Below are positions 26,944 to 36,262 of a DNA stretch of 64,000 nt, in pieces. Source of the stretch: Oscillospiraceae bacterium (GTDB lineage Bacteria; Bacillota; Clostridia; Oscillospirales; Ruminococcaceae). A program made the translations under genes and the position numbers. The notes under the pieces were generated by a model, which worked only from the letters and a program-made list of their open reading frames with translations, was not told where the DNA came from and made no database searches. Numbering within the stretch: position 1 is the first letter of the stretch; the number at the start of each line of letters is the position of its first letter. The DNA lies in the NCBI GenBank assembly GCA_009784825.1, contig WQXO01000001.1:215506-279505 (forward strand), given 5' to 3'.

Positions 26944-29415
26944 TTGAAAAAAGTATTATTTGTTGTAATTTTAATAGCTGTTTTGATATACGCTGTGTCT
27001 GCGTTAAATCCGGGCAGGAACAGCCTTGAACGGTTTGAACCGACTCTTGCCGGCGTTGAAACGGTTATGGCGGTTAATCCCGATGACGGGTCGGTTTATC
27101 TTGTTGATTATGACGGCAGTCAAACTTATATTTATCGTGTTAATGAAAACGGGAAAATCACCGCTTTATACAAGGATGCTATTCCCGGCAGTATTGCGGC
27201 GATGACGGTTCATAAGGGTATGCTGTATTGTGTGGTTGACCGATTTATCGAAAAAATGCCGGACGGTTCGACATGGTATTTGCTTGAAATTCCGCTTAAT
27301 CTTGAGTTTAATTCGGCTCGGAAAATATACGCCGGAGATTATAGCGTCTTACACAGGATAACCGATATATCCACATCGGGGCTGGGGCTTTCTGTTGCAG
27401 GGGTTTCCGATAACGGGTTGTCGGCACATACGTTGAAATGGTCACAAATTCCCGAACGGGCGCCGCTTGATGAATTCGGTGGGTTTGAAACATTACCCGA
27501 GCCTGTGCGTGATGCTTCTGCGAGTGCTAATGAAGAAAACATCATAGTTTCGGCTATGGTTGACGGCGGGAACATAAAAACCGTTTTGAAAAGCGGTGCA
27601 GGAATTCCCGAAAAAACCGCCTTGTCATTCGACGAATTGAAGCTGCCCTTGAATGTCAGAATAAGCATGTTCAGATTTCCCTCGTTTAGGTTTGTCGTGT
27701 GGGAATTGCTGCTGACATCGGCACTCATCGCTTCCTCTGCGGTGCTGATGTTTTCTAAGAAAATCGCCAACCGCACAACTGCGGGGTTTGCGTTCTCTTT
27801 ATTAGTAATGTTTGCTGTTTTAGCAGAGGTGCAGGGCATAAACACTTCAGCAGCTTTGTCGGCGGGGAGAGAGGATGAGGCAAGAGGCAAGAGCGTGTAT
27901 ATAAGCGGTACGCTTGATGGGTATGACTATACCGTGTTTAATGATGCGGATTTTTATAGAACAGCAGAGTTTAGTGAATTGAGCAGTTATTTCGGGAGTT
28001 ATTACGACAATAGGGGTAACACGGTTACGCAAAGCCGTTCCGAGTTGATTTTCATAACCGAACGCAACCGACCTGTTACGGCGGTTTCGGAAAGGTTTCC
28101 CTATAAGCAGTCTGCAGAGGATGTGTTCAGCAGTTCGGTTATGGAGGCTGTAGAAGCGGCACTTGATACCGGAAGCACGGTTACTGCATTATCGGGGAAA
28201 TATACCGTTTCGGTTTCACCCTGCTTTTACGGGGGGAGAGTGATTGCCCTTGTTGTCACCGAGGTTTCAAAGGGTGATGTGGATTATGCGTTAAGCAAGG
28301 CTCGCAGTGATTATATGAAAGCGGGACTGACGGTTATATTGGTTGCTGTTTTGGTAATGTTCCTGTTCAATCAAGGGCTGACACGCCCGTTGAACCGTGT
28401 TATTAAGCGAATGGGCAAATATGGTGACGGCAGATTCGAAACCGGGGATTTCGCAAGCAAGGTAAGCTCTAAGGGTGATGTCGGGGAGATGGAGCGTGCA
28501 ATATCCGAAATCGGTGTTTCGCTCGCCATCAACGAGTATGAAACTAAAACCATGATAAATTCGTTTTATCGTTTTGTTCCCAGAGGGATTGAAAAGCTGC
28601 TTCATCGTGCGGGTATAACCGAAATAAGCAGTGGTGACATTGTTTCGGTGAAAGATAATTTATGCCTTTTATCGGTTGACAATCGTGAAAGGGTTCAAGA
28701 AAGCACCGACGACAACGGATACATGAGCTTCGTCAACAGATGTTTCTCGGTAATTCACGAGAATGTTCAAAAACACGAGGGAATGCTGTTGTCCGGCGAT
28801 TTCAACCTGTCATCGCTTCCGATATTGTTCTCGGGGGAATCCGGCTCACATTCGGGAGGGCTGAGGTTCGGGCTTGATGTTATGGCGGGGTGTACAAGCG
28901 ATGGCGAAACCGCTCCCGACTTCTTTATGTTTTTGCACCATACTAAGTTCCTTTACGGGATTGCGGGAACAGAGGAAAAGGCGTTTCCTTTCCTGTCCTC
29001 TTATGAAATGAATTTCCTTAATTCATATTCTCACAAGCTAAGGACGCTTGGTGTACGCATTGTAATGACCGAGCAGTATTACAATTATTTATCGAGGGAA
29101 GCGAATTTTTCCGCACGGTTCATCGGGTTCATTTCCTCGCAGGACGAGAATTACAGCTATAAGTTATACGAAGCGTTAGACTGTTATCCCGACAGCGAAA
29201 AGTTGGAACGCAAGAGGTATAATGACCGTTTCCAAAAAGCGATTACCATGTTCTTGAAAAACGATTTCTATTTGGCGAGGAGTGAGTTTTCTGCAATACT
29301 ACGCTCCAACCCGAGTGACGGTGTGGCTCGCTGGTATATCTTCGCTTGTGAGCATTTGTTCAACAGCAATGACCTGTCCAAAGCAACCTATAACCTTTTC
29401 GGGATAGAAGAATAG
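26944..29415 (+). CDS. Membrane sensor-like protein: extracytoplasmic region, HAMP, degenerate class III cyclase-like domain (TTG start)
   Basis: TM segments; RPLNRVIKRMGKYGDGRFE HAMP-like; SFYRFVPRGIEKLLHRAGITEISSGDIVSVKDNLCLLSVDN resembles the cyclase start but lacks the catalytic signature; C-terminal TPR-like helices. Confidence 0.65.
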   Translation: MKKVLFVVILIAVLIYAVSALNPGRNSLERFEPTLAGVETVMAVNPDDGSVYLVDYDGSQTYIYRVNENGKITALYKDAIPGSIAAMTVHKGMLYCVVDRFIEKMPDGSTWYLLEIPLNLEFNSARKIYAGDYSVLHRITDISTSGLGLSVAGVSDNGLSAHTLKWSQIPERAPLDEFGGFETLPEPVRDASASANEENIIVSAMVDGGNIKTVLKSGAGIPEKTALSFDELKLPLNVRISMFRFPSFRFVVWELLLTSALIASSAVLMFSKKIANRTTAGFAFSLLVMFAVLAEVQGINTSAALSAGREDEARGKSVYISGTLDGYDYTVFNDADFYRTAEFSELSSYFGSYYDNRGNTVTQSRSELIFITERNRPVTAVSERFPYKQSAEDVFSSSVMEAVEAALDTGSTVTALSGKYTVSVSPCFYGGRVIALVVTEVSKGDVDYALSKARSDYMKAGLTVILVAVLVMFLFNQGLTRPLNRVIKRMGKYGDGRFETGDFASKVSSKGDVGEMERAISEIGVSLAINEYETKTMINSFYRFVPRGIEKLLHRAGITEISSGDIVSVKDNLCLLSVDNRERVQESTDDNGYMSFVNRCFSVIHENVQKHEGMLLSGDFNLSSLPILFSGESGSHSGGLRFGLDVMAGCTSDGETAPDFFMFLHHTKFLYGIAGTEEKAFPFLSSYEMNFLNSYSHKLRTLGVRIVMTEQYYNYLSREANFSARFIGFISSQDENYSYKLYEALDCYPDSEKLERKRYNDRFQKAITMFLKNDFYLARSEFSAILRSNPSDGVARWYIFACEHLFNSNDLSKATYNLFGIEE

Positions 29416-29430
29416 CGGGAGGTAACGAGA

Positions 29431-30651
29431 TTGAATCAATTTTTTAAATCGTTTTTTGGTAATCTGCGTTCACGCTTAAGCAGATATTGGAACCAACTGC
29501 GATTGTTACTCAGCCCGACCTGGTGGCGATTACAAGGATTTTCTAAGCTTAGGTCGTTCTTTACCTCGCTGTTTAATGTAAAGCCGAGGGACAAAAAGGA
29601 TTATTATACTATTTGGCGGTGGATGGTCAGCAAGCGGTTGGCGTTCGCTTTGACAGTCGGCATAGGCGTGTGTGCGTTGTTTTATATATTAGTGCTGTCG
29701 CCTATATCGCCCCAAGGATTAAGCACAGGCTCGGATGCTGTTCCGATTTATAAATATAACTCCATTCCGCTGAGGTTTGCTAAGGGAGATGTGCGAATTC
29801 AAGCCCGAAAAGGTTATATCGCTTATGTGGGAAGTGTTGAAAAAGGAATGGTAAAAGGGCAGGGCAAGCTCTATTCCGAGGGTGGAGACTTGATATATGA
29901 GGGCGAGTTTGACCAAAACATGTTCAATGGTGTGGGGCGGCTGTATTATCCGACTAATGAGCTAAAGTATGAGGGGGAATTCGCAGACAACCTTTATCAG
30001 GGGCAGGGCAGACAATATAGGGCGGCAGGCTCACTCGAATACAGGGGCGAATTTTTACAGGGGATGAGGAACGGTCAAGGGCAGTTGATTAATGCTTCCG
30101 GGGTGCAGATTTTCAGCGGAACATTCCAGATGGATAATATCCTGTATACACAGTTAATCGGGAAGTCGACTGCGGAAATTGCCCAAATGTATACCGGCTC
30201 GCAGAATGTGTATTTCCACTTTAGTGAATATTGTGTTGAAATGAGGGAAATCGGTGCGGTGTATTCAGTCGATTCAGACCAGAACACCCTCGAGGCCGAG
30301 TGGATTGTTAAAAATGTTATTGTTTTGGCAGATGAGATAACCGTGGGTAGCGAGAAATTAAATGAGATAAATCAACTTTCCGCTTTCTTCGGGGCACCCG
30401 ATTATTTCGGTGAAGCGTGGGTCAATCTCACGGAGGCGGTTGCGGTTAATCTGCTGGAGGGGTATCCCGAGTTAAGCAAGGTGGAAATGAGAAGAACCTC
30501 AACCTTCGATAATGTTTTCGATGTCAACTATTATGATTGGGATTATTCACTGTATATCTTCGCTTATAAAATGGACGGTTTGATGTATACCTTTTACTGT
30601 ACTGCGGCAAATTCACAAAGCTTCTTCATGTATTCGATAACGACGGATTAG
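29431..30651 (+). CDS. MORN-repeat membrane protein (TTG start)
   Basis: GGGAGG RBS; TM segment LAFALTVGIGVCALFYILVLSP; four MORN-type units (GQGKLYSEGGDLIYEGEF, GVGRLYYPTNELKYEGEF, GQGRQYRAAGSLEYRGEF, GQGQLINASGVQIFSGTF). Confidence 0.8.
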   Translation: MNQFFKSFFGNLRSRLSRYWNQLRLLLSPTWWRLQGFSKLRSFFTSLFNVKPRDKKDYYTIWRWMVSKRLAFALTVGIGVCALFYILVLSPISPQGLSTGSDAVPIYKYNSIPLRFAKGDVRIQARKGYIAYVGSVEKGMVKGQGKLYSEGGDLIYEGEFDQNMFNGVGRLYYPTNELKYEGEFADNLYQGQGRQYRAAGSLEYRGEFLQGMRNGQGQLINASGVQIFSGTFQMDNILYTQLIGKSTAEIAQMYTGSQNVYFHFSEYCVEMREIGAVYSVDSDQNTLEAEWIVKNVIVLADEITVGSEKLNEINQLSAFFGAPDYFGEAWVNLTEAVAVNLLEGYPELSKVEMRRTSTFDNVFDVNYYDWDYSLYIFAYKMDGLMYTFYCTAANSQSFFMYSITTD

Positions 30652-30695
30652 TTGTAAAGGGCGGACAATTTATAGAAAGGAGCGGTAATATCATT

Positions 30696-32777
30696 ATGAG
30701 AAAACAAGTTTCTCTGAAAAAACAAGTTGTTTTAAAGAAATTATGCGTTATATTGTGTGTTTTTCAATTAACGGCTTTTGTTAATATTGCTTCTGTTGTA
30801 AGCTCGGTTTCCGCTCCGACAATTTTGAAAAATTTCCATATGGCACAAGCACAAAGGTTGGCTTTAGCGAGCAGCCCCGAGCAAAGGAAAATATATAACG
30901 AAATTCTCTTGAAAAGGATGAAATATACCGAATCGGTTAAAGGAATTCAAGCAAAGGCGAAGAATAAACAAACTTTAAGATGGACTCCGCTTTTGTCGTT
31001 TAAATTTCCGGAAAAACTGGATTATCCCGAGGAAATCGAGTTAGTTATGAAGCCGCTCGCATTAACTGCCGAGATTAACACGCTTCAGCATAAGATGAAC
31101 GACCAGCGATTTGCGATTGTTGCAAGGGTTAATACGACGTTTTTTAAGGTTTATGTGTTGCAGGAGAAGGTCCGCTTCACCGAGGATATTTTAGCCGCCG
31201 CCGAGCTTGAGCTTGACCGGAATATTGCACGGCTTGCAACCGGAACAGCAAAGCAAAGCGACATTGATAACATGCAGAAGTCTGTCGATAAATTAATCGG
31301 GGATTTAGCACAGCTAAAGCGTAATTTCCAGACAGAGAAAGAAGAGCTAAGCGATTTAATAAGGCTTGATGTGACGACGGGGTATTATTTCGCTCCACCG
31401 TTGCAGACGGCGGAAATCAGCCGCCAGCAGTTAGAATTTATTATAAAATATACGCTTGATAATGACCAGCTGTATTATGAAATGAAGTTAGCCGAGTCGA
31501 TGGCGTTAGTTAACCTTAACACAACGGAACAGCTTTTCCGCAAGCAGTATGGTGCGAAGGTTAACCCTGTTAATCCGTTTTTGGTTGCGGCAAGACAAGG
31601 GAACGAAATCGACGGAGCGGCGTTCAAAATCCAGTATGACGCCATGCTGAAAACCTTCGACAAACCGTGGGACGGGCAATACAGAATTCTGTTCATTCGC
31701 TTTACCAAGGAATTCTTAAAAGGGCAGATTTCCGGTACACGTTACATAGAGGATGAAATGTATGCCCTGTATACCGCTTGTATGGAATATGCCGCCGCAA
31801 GGAAAGACAGGGAGGCAACCGAAAAGGCTTTAATCAAGCAGGTGAATTCTGAATTTGAGGCACTTGTGACCGCTAAAAACGCCGCCGCCTCCTTAGTTAA
31901 GGCAGTCGAGGACGAGAAAACTCAGTTAGAGCGGGTTATTGCCCTTAACAAAACCGGGAAAGCGGAATACAGCGAGGTTAAGGATAAGCAGGACGAATAC
32001 CAGTCTGCACAGGTTGACGCAATTGACGCATTAGCCGCCTACAACGATTTATTAACCAGCTTTGACCGTTTGACCTGTGGTGCGATTACTAAGCTATTAC
32101 GGGGTGACGGACTTGATACTGACACAGGCGGGGGCGGTGTAAGTCTGCCGGGCGACGGCGAGGGGAACATCTACTATTATATATATAACGACATTGCGGA
32201 TATGACGTTTGTGTTCGGGTTAGATGTACCCGACGATTTCGAGCCGGAGATTACACATTTTGAGTTATGGTATGAGGGGGTTCAAATCGGTACGAGAACT
32301 GCGGTAGGTAACCGGTTGAAGCACTTAGCGCTTACAATCGGCAGCAGTGACGAGGTTACGGTAAGGGTGTTTGATGGGGATAAGTTCGTGGCTGAATGTG
32401 TGGTTGACGCTACCTCACCCCGAGATATTCTACCGATACCTAAGGCGGAAAAACCAAATGAAATCCCCACTGAAAAGGTCATAGGGACTTATAAAATTGA
32501 AACAGTGGTTACGGGGAGCATAAGCACATCTAAGCTGACATTCGTTTTCGACACCGGCTTAGGGGCAGGGTTTTACAGGATTGTTTACGGCGAAAGCGAT
32601 GTCTACAGCAGTGATTTAATCCCAGTTGATGAGGGGTTCACCTATTTGTCTTTATTGTTCGGTTCGTTAAGCGACATAACAGTATTAATTTACGACAAGA
32701 ACCAACAGCCCCTTGGGGAAGCGTGGTTAGACCCGTCGGAGATGACGGTAAGGCAATTAATAGTTAATGATGAATAA
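30696..32777 (+). CDS. Secreted TolC/OEP-like coiled-coil protein
   Basis: Signal peptide; two TolC-like hairpins (ELELDRNIARLATGTAKQSDIDNMQKSVDKLIGDLAQLKRN and EDEKTQLERVIALNKTGKAEYSEVKDKQDEYQSAQVDAIDALAAYNDLL); C-terminal beta-rich repeats. Confidence 0.55.
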   Translation: MRKQVSLKKQVVLKKLCVILCVFQLTAFVNIASVVSSVSAPTILKNFHMAQAQRLALASSPEQRKIYNEILLKRMKYTESVKGIQAKAKNKQTLRWTPLLSFKFPEKLDYPEEIELVMKPLALTAEINTLQHKMNDQRFAIVARVNTTFFKVYVLQEKVRFTEDILAAAELELDRNIARLATGTAKQSDIDNMQKSVDKLIGDLAQLKRNFQTEKEELSDLIRLDVTTGYYFAPPLQTAEISRQQLEFIIKYTLDNDQLYYEMKLAESMALVNLNTTEQLFRKQYGAKVNPVNPFLVAARQGNEIDGAAFKIQYDAMLKTFDKPWDGQYRILFIRFTKEFLKGQISGTRYIEDEMYALYTACMEYAAARKDREATEKALIKQVNSEFEALVTAKNAAASLVKAVEDEKTQLERVIALNKTGKAEYSEVKDKQDEYQSAQVDAIDALAAYNDLLTSFDRLTCGAITKLLRGDGLDTDTGGGGVSLPGDGEGNIYYYIYNDIADMTFVFGLDVPDDFEPEITHFELWYEGVQIGTRTAVGNRLKHLALTIGSSDEVTVRVFDGDKFVAECVVDATSPRDILPIPKAEKPNEIPTEKVIGTYKIETVVTGSISTSKLTFVFDTGLGAGFYRIVYGESDVYSSDLIPVDEGFTYLSLLFGSLSDITVLIYDKNQQPLGEAWLDPSEMTVRQLIVNDE

Positions 32778-32814
32778 TTAATAATGAGTAAACTTAGGAA
32801 AGGGGGATATTTAA

Positions 32815-35520
32815 ATGAAGAAATTCTTGAAAAAGAAGATAGTTGTTCCGGTTATTGCTTCGGCTTTAGCGATAACTATGACGGCTGTGCTTGTCAGTGC
32901 GTTGTGGAACCCGAATAACGCTGTTCGTATAAATTCTGCGAGCATTGAGGATTCTACACTTGCAATCGGGACACATCTTATACATTTAAGTGCCCTTTCC
33001 GATAAGATATACGAAATTGCACAAAACAGTGCGGTTGAATCCGAGCAAGACCGTGTGTATTATAAATCCGAGTTAATGGGCGGGACATGGTGCGACATAA
33101 CCGAAGCCTCCCATATTTCTGCAATTGCCGAGGGTGTGGCAGGTGACAGTATGCCGGTTAATAATTCTGTGATTGATGCGTTGCTGTTCACACACCATAC
33201 ACGTTCAAACGGTATAACCTATGACCTGCGTACCGGCATGCCTGTTAATATTTTCGATATATACAGCCCGTATGACCTTGAATCAATGATAGAGCTGTTC
33301 CCGCTTAAAACGCATTATGACCTTATGCGGGAGAACCAGAGCGACTCTGAATCGGGAAGAATGAAAATTTCACGGGCACAGGTATTTTTCAGAACCGATG
33401 TAAGAAATGACAGAACCGGAAGCTTGGACAACGCCCTCGCAACACTTCAGGAATACTACAGCCAGATTGCAAGTGAAGCCGATTCGAGCGAGCTTAATGC
33501 AGTTCAAACAGTTATGGACACGGTGGACGCTACCCGTCGTGCCGAGGTTTTCAAAATTATTGAGGCGGCACTTTTAGAGTATATAGATGAAATCAGCTCT
33601 ATGGAGGATATTCCCGAGAAAAAGTTCTACGACAATTCTGACCCTCCCGTGCTTATTGAAACCATTCCCGAAAGAGAGGCGGAGGAACCGGATACCGGGT
33701 TAATCGCCGCCGCAAGTGAGAGCTTGGCGAACATTCAATCGGCTATTATTTTACAAGAGGGTAAGATGTTAGACGAGGGTGTGGGAGTCAGCAATGCGAT
33801 ATATTATCGTTATGCCAATGATTTAATTAATAACGCAAGAGCGAGGAATTTCTTCGCATGTGACGGTGACGTTGAGAACATTATTGCCCTTAATAATATT
33901 TTAGCAGACAGAATTATCGACAAGGAACACGAGGCTGTTATTCTGCGTGACCCGCTGATTACAACCGCCGCAGAGCGCTATACAATCGGGCTGAGGGCAG
34001 GGGTTAACGCCGAATATCGTGCCGCTGTTACTGCACAGTCGGCGGGTGCTGTGTTAAATTCCATTGCACGTGAGCACGCAGGCGAATTAAGCATAATGCG
34101 GAGTGAACTTGAGTTTTTCATAGATTCGATTGTTAAGCGAATGTCAACTGAAGACGGTATCAGTTATATAAACAGCCGACTGAACATTACTACGGCGTGG
34201 TACGGTTCGGTGAGGAACGACGGGTTTAAGGCACATACCGACCAAAGCATAGCCGACCATATCGACTTTTTGACAAGGCTTTTAGCAAGTCTTAATGCCA
34301 AGCTCGGCGGCAGTGAGATGGATAAGCTGATGGCGGAGAAATCGGCACTTCAAACCGATTATATGACTGCTTTAGACAACAACGACCTCGCCGGAGCTGA
34401 CGATATAGCAAACAGAATTGCCGCAATTGATGAACGCATAGAGGAATTGGAAAACGAGATTAATTCTGAAATCGCTGACATTCAAAGCCAATTAAGCGAT
34501 TTAAGGAACGCACAGGACAATGGTGATAACTCTGATGCAACGGCTAATAAAATCCGTGAGCTTGAAACCAAATTAAGTGTGTTGAATTCGGGGTTGTCGG
34601 AGAATTCTGTGGGTAGCTTAGTGGCAGGGCTGAGAAAAGATTTATTGGACGGCATAAAGAATAAGGAAACCCTTGCCCAAATAGAAGACGGCATTGACGC
34701 ATTAGGCGGACTGCTCGACATGAATTATAAAACCGTGTTCCCGGCATTAAATGATGTGTATGGTGCGTTGGTGCAAAACAGGGACTTAAACGGAGACAAT
34801 TCCTATAATTCTGCGATTGACAAAATTGAACAGCTTATTCTCAATAACAAAGGTGCTTATGACAATGCAATGCTTGACGGTTTAAGCATGTCTGACATGA
34901 ACGGTTTAATGGATTCGTTCCTTGGAATTTCGGACGGTTCGGGGACGGGTTCGGGAACAGGTACAGGTACAGGTTCGGGAGCGGGTACAGGATTGGGCGG
35001 CGGTTCGAGTTTATATGACCTGCTCGGGCATGATGGGTGTGAAGTTGTTAAAATTATGGCACTTCAATCGTATTACGAGCAGACCGGCAACCTTGACGCA
35101 TTGAGGCTGGCACAGGCGAAAATCCAAACCGAGATTAATCGGGGGAATGTGATGGTATATATCAAGGTCACTGACCCGTTAGGCATATACGTCCCGTCGA
35201 AGAATTTGGCGGCGTTTATAAATATGCGGTATGTTTGGAATCGCAATCATAATCAAGCGGCGCTCACAAAAGGCACAGAATATTACGCTTTCACCGCTTT
35301 TTCCGATAAGGTTATCCGCACTAAGGACAGCTCCGAGTCTGAGCAGATGTTAGTTACCGCTAAGCTAAGAAACGTCGTGTATATCCCGACCTCGTACACT
35401 ATAAAAGAATTCGGGGTTGACGGACTGTACATTACCGGGACGGATTACGGGGTTATGTTCAACGCACAATTAAGCAGTGCCGCAGATGATTTGTTAGCAA
35501 TACTTTTGAGAGGATACTAA
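32815..35520 (+). CDS. Large secreted/membrane-anchored coiled-coil protein, unknown
   Basis: N-terminal hydrophobic anchor, extended coiled coil, Gly/Ser/Thr linker GSGTGSGTGTGTGSGAGTGLGGGSS. Confidence 0.65.
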   Translation: MKKFLKKKIVVPVIASALAITMTAVLVSALWNPNNAVRINSASIEDSTLAIGTHLIHLSALSDKIYEIAQNSAVESEQDRVYYKSELMGGTWCDITEASHISAIAEGVAGDSMPVNNSVIDALLFTHHTRSNGITYDLRTGMPVNIFDIYSPYDLESMIELFPLKTHYDLMRENQSDSESGRMKISRAQVFFRTDVRNDRTGSLDNALATLQEYYSQIASEADSSELNAVQTVMDTVDATRRAEVFKIIEAALLEYIDEISSMEDIPEKKFYDNSDPPVLIETIPEREAEEPDTGLIAAASESLANIQSAIILQEGKMLDEGVGVSNAIYYRYANDLINNARARNFFACDGDVENIIALNNILADRIIDKEHEAVILRDPLITTAAERYTIGLRAGVNAEYRAAVTAQSAGAVLNSIAREHAGELSIMRSELEFFIDSIVKRMSTEDGISYINSRLNITTAWYGSVRNDGFKAHTDQSIADHIDFLTRLLASLNAKLGGSEMDKLMAEKSALQTDYMTALDNNDLAGADDIANRIAAIDERIEELENEINSEIADIQSQLSDLRNAQDNGDNSDATANKIRELETKLSVLNSGLSENSVGSLVAGLRKDLLDGIKNKETLAQIEDGIDALGGLLDMNYKTVFPALNDVYGALVQNRDLNGDNSYNSAIDKIEQLILNNKGAYDNAMLDGLSMSDMNGLMDSFLGISDGSGTGSGTGTGTGSGAGTGLGGGSSLYDLLGHDGCEVVKIMALQSYYEQTGNLDALRLAQAKIQTEINRGNVMVYIKVTDPLGIYVPSKNLAAFINMRYVWNRNHNQAALTKGTEYYAFTAFSDKVIRTKDSSESEQMLVTAKLRNVVYIPTSYTIKEFGVDGLYITGTDYGVMFNAQLSSAADDLLAILLRGY

Positions 35521-35650
35521 ATAATTAATAATGAATAAGTAATAATTAACAATGGTTGTGTCGCCTTGCGGCGACGGATTTAAAAATAAAAATCTTTGCG
35601 GACGCAAATACCAAAATTATTCATTATTCATTATTAACTATTAATTATAT
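35520..35650. repeat. Inverted-repeat-flanked, MITE-like intergenic element
   Basis: Left end ATAATTAATAATGAATAAGTAATAATTAAC versus right end reverse complement ATAATTAATAGTTAATAATGAATAATG; internal hairpin GTCGCC-TTGC-GGCGAC. Confidence 0.45.
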
Positions 35651-35661
35651 GGGGAGAAAAT

Positions 35662-36237
35662 ATGGCTGATTATCCGATTATTTCCGACGTGAGTGCACAT
35701 CTTGTGAAAATACTGAGGCAGAAAATGTGCCCCGAGCCGATACCGTCACCGAATAATATTGATGTTTCCTCCCCTGCAGAGCAGGACGTTGACTATATAT
35801 TAGGACTGTATCTTTATGATGTTCGTGAGGAGGGGGAAATCGCAGTTCCGCCGTTCATCAGTGTGAGTAAGGCACGATTGCAGAAACCGCCTAAGCCGTA
35901 CAGCTTGTATTATATGCTGTTCATCAACGGGTCGTCGCAGATGGGGTTGAAAGCCCACGATATTCAAAAAATTATCGGGCGGGCGGCACAGATTGTAAAC
36001 GACGGAAGCGTTATAAATCCTCGAACGCTTCAGCCGTGGATGCAGGTGGACGAGGGGCCTATCATAGTAGCTCCCGCTAAGATTTCACTTGAGGATAAGG
36101 TGAGGGTGTGGAGTGCGATTAATAAGCCTTATCAAATAAGCCTGTTTTATAAAGTTTCGCCTGTTTTATTGTCGAGTGAAATTATTGTAGATACTGCACG
36201 CGTAACAAAGGCAGATTTCAACCTCGATGTAAAGTAA
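35662..36237 (+). CDS. DUF4255 (Pvc16/Afp16 N-terminal-like) tail cap protein
   Basis: MADYPIISDVSAHLVKILRQ...KPPKPYSLYYMLFINGSS...QMGLKAHDIQKIIGRAAQIV. Confidence 0.88.
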   Translation: MADYPIISDVSAHLVKILRQKMCPEPIPSPNNIDVSSPAEQDVDYILGLYLYDVREEGEIAVPPFISVSKARLQKPPKPYSLYYMLFINGSSQMGLKAHDIQKIIGRAAQIVNDGSVINPRTLQPWMQVDEGPIIVAPAKISLEDKVRVWSAINKPYQISLFYKVSPVLLSSEIIVDTARVTKADFNLDVK

Positions 36238-36262
36238 AAATTACGAAAAGGAGAGTCGAATT

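Noticed and set aside
34935-35000. GGTACAGG/GGTTCGGG repeats as a CRISPR or regulatory repeat
   Set aside because: In frame inside a CDS, encoding a Gly/Ser/Thr linker; no spacer-repeat structure
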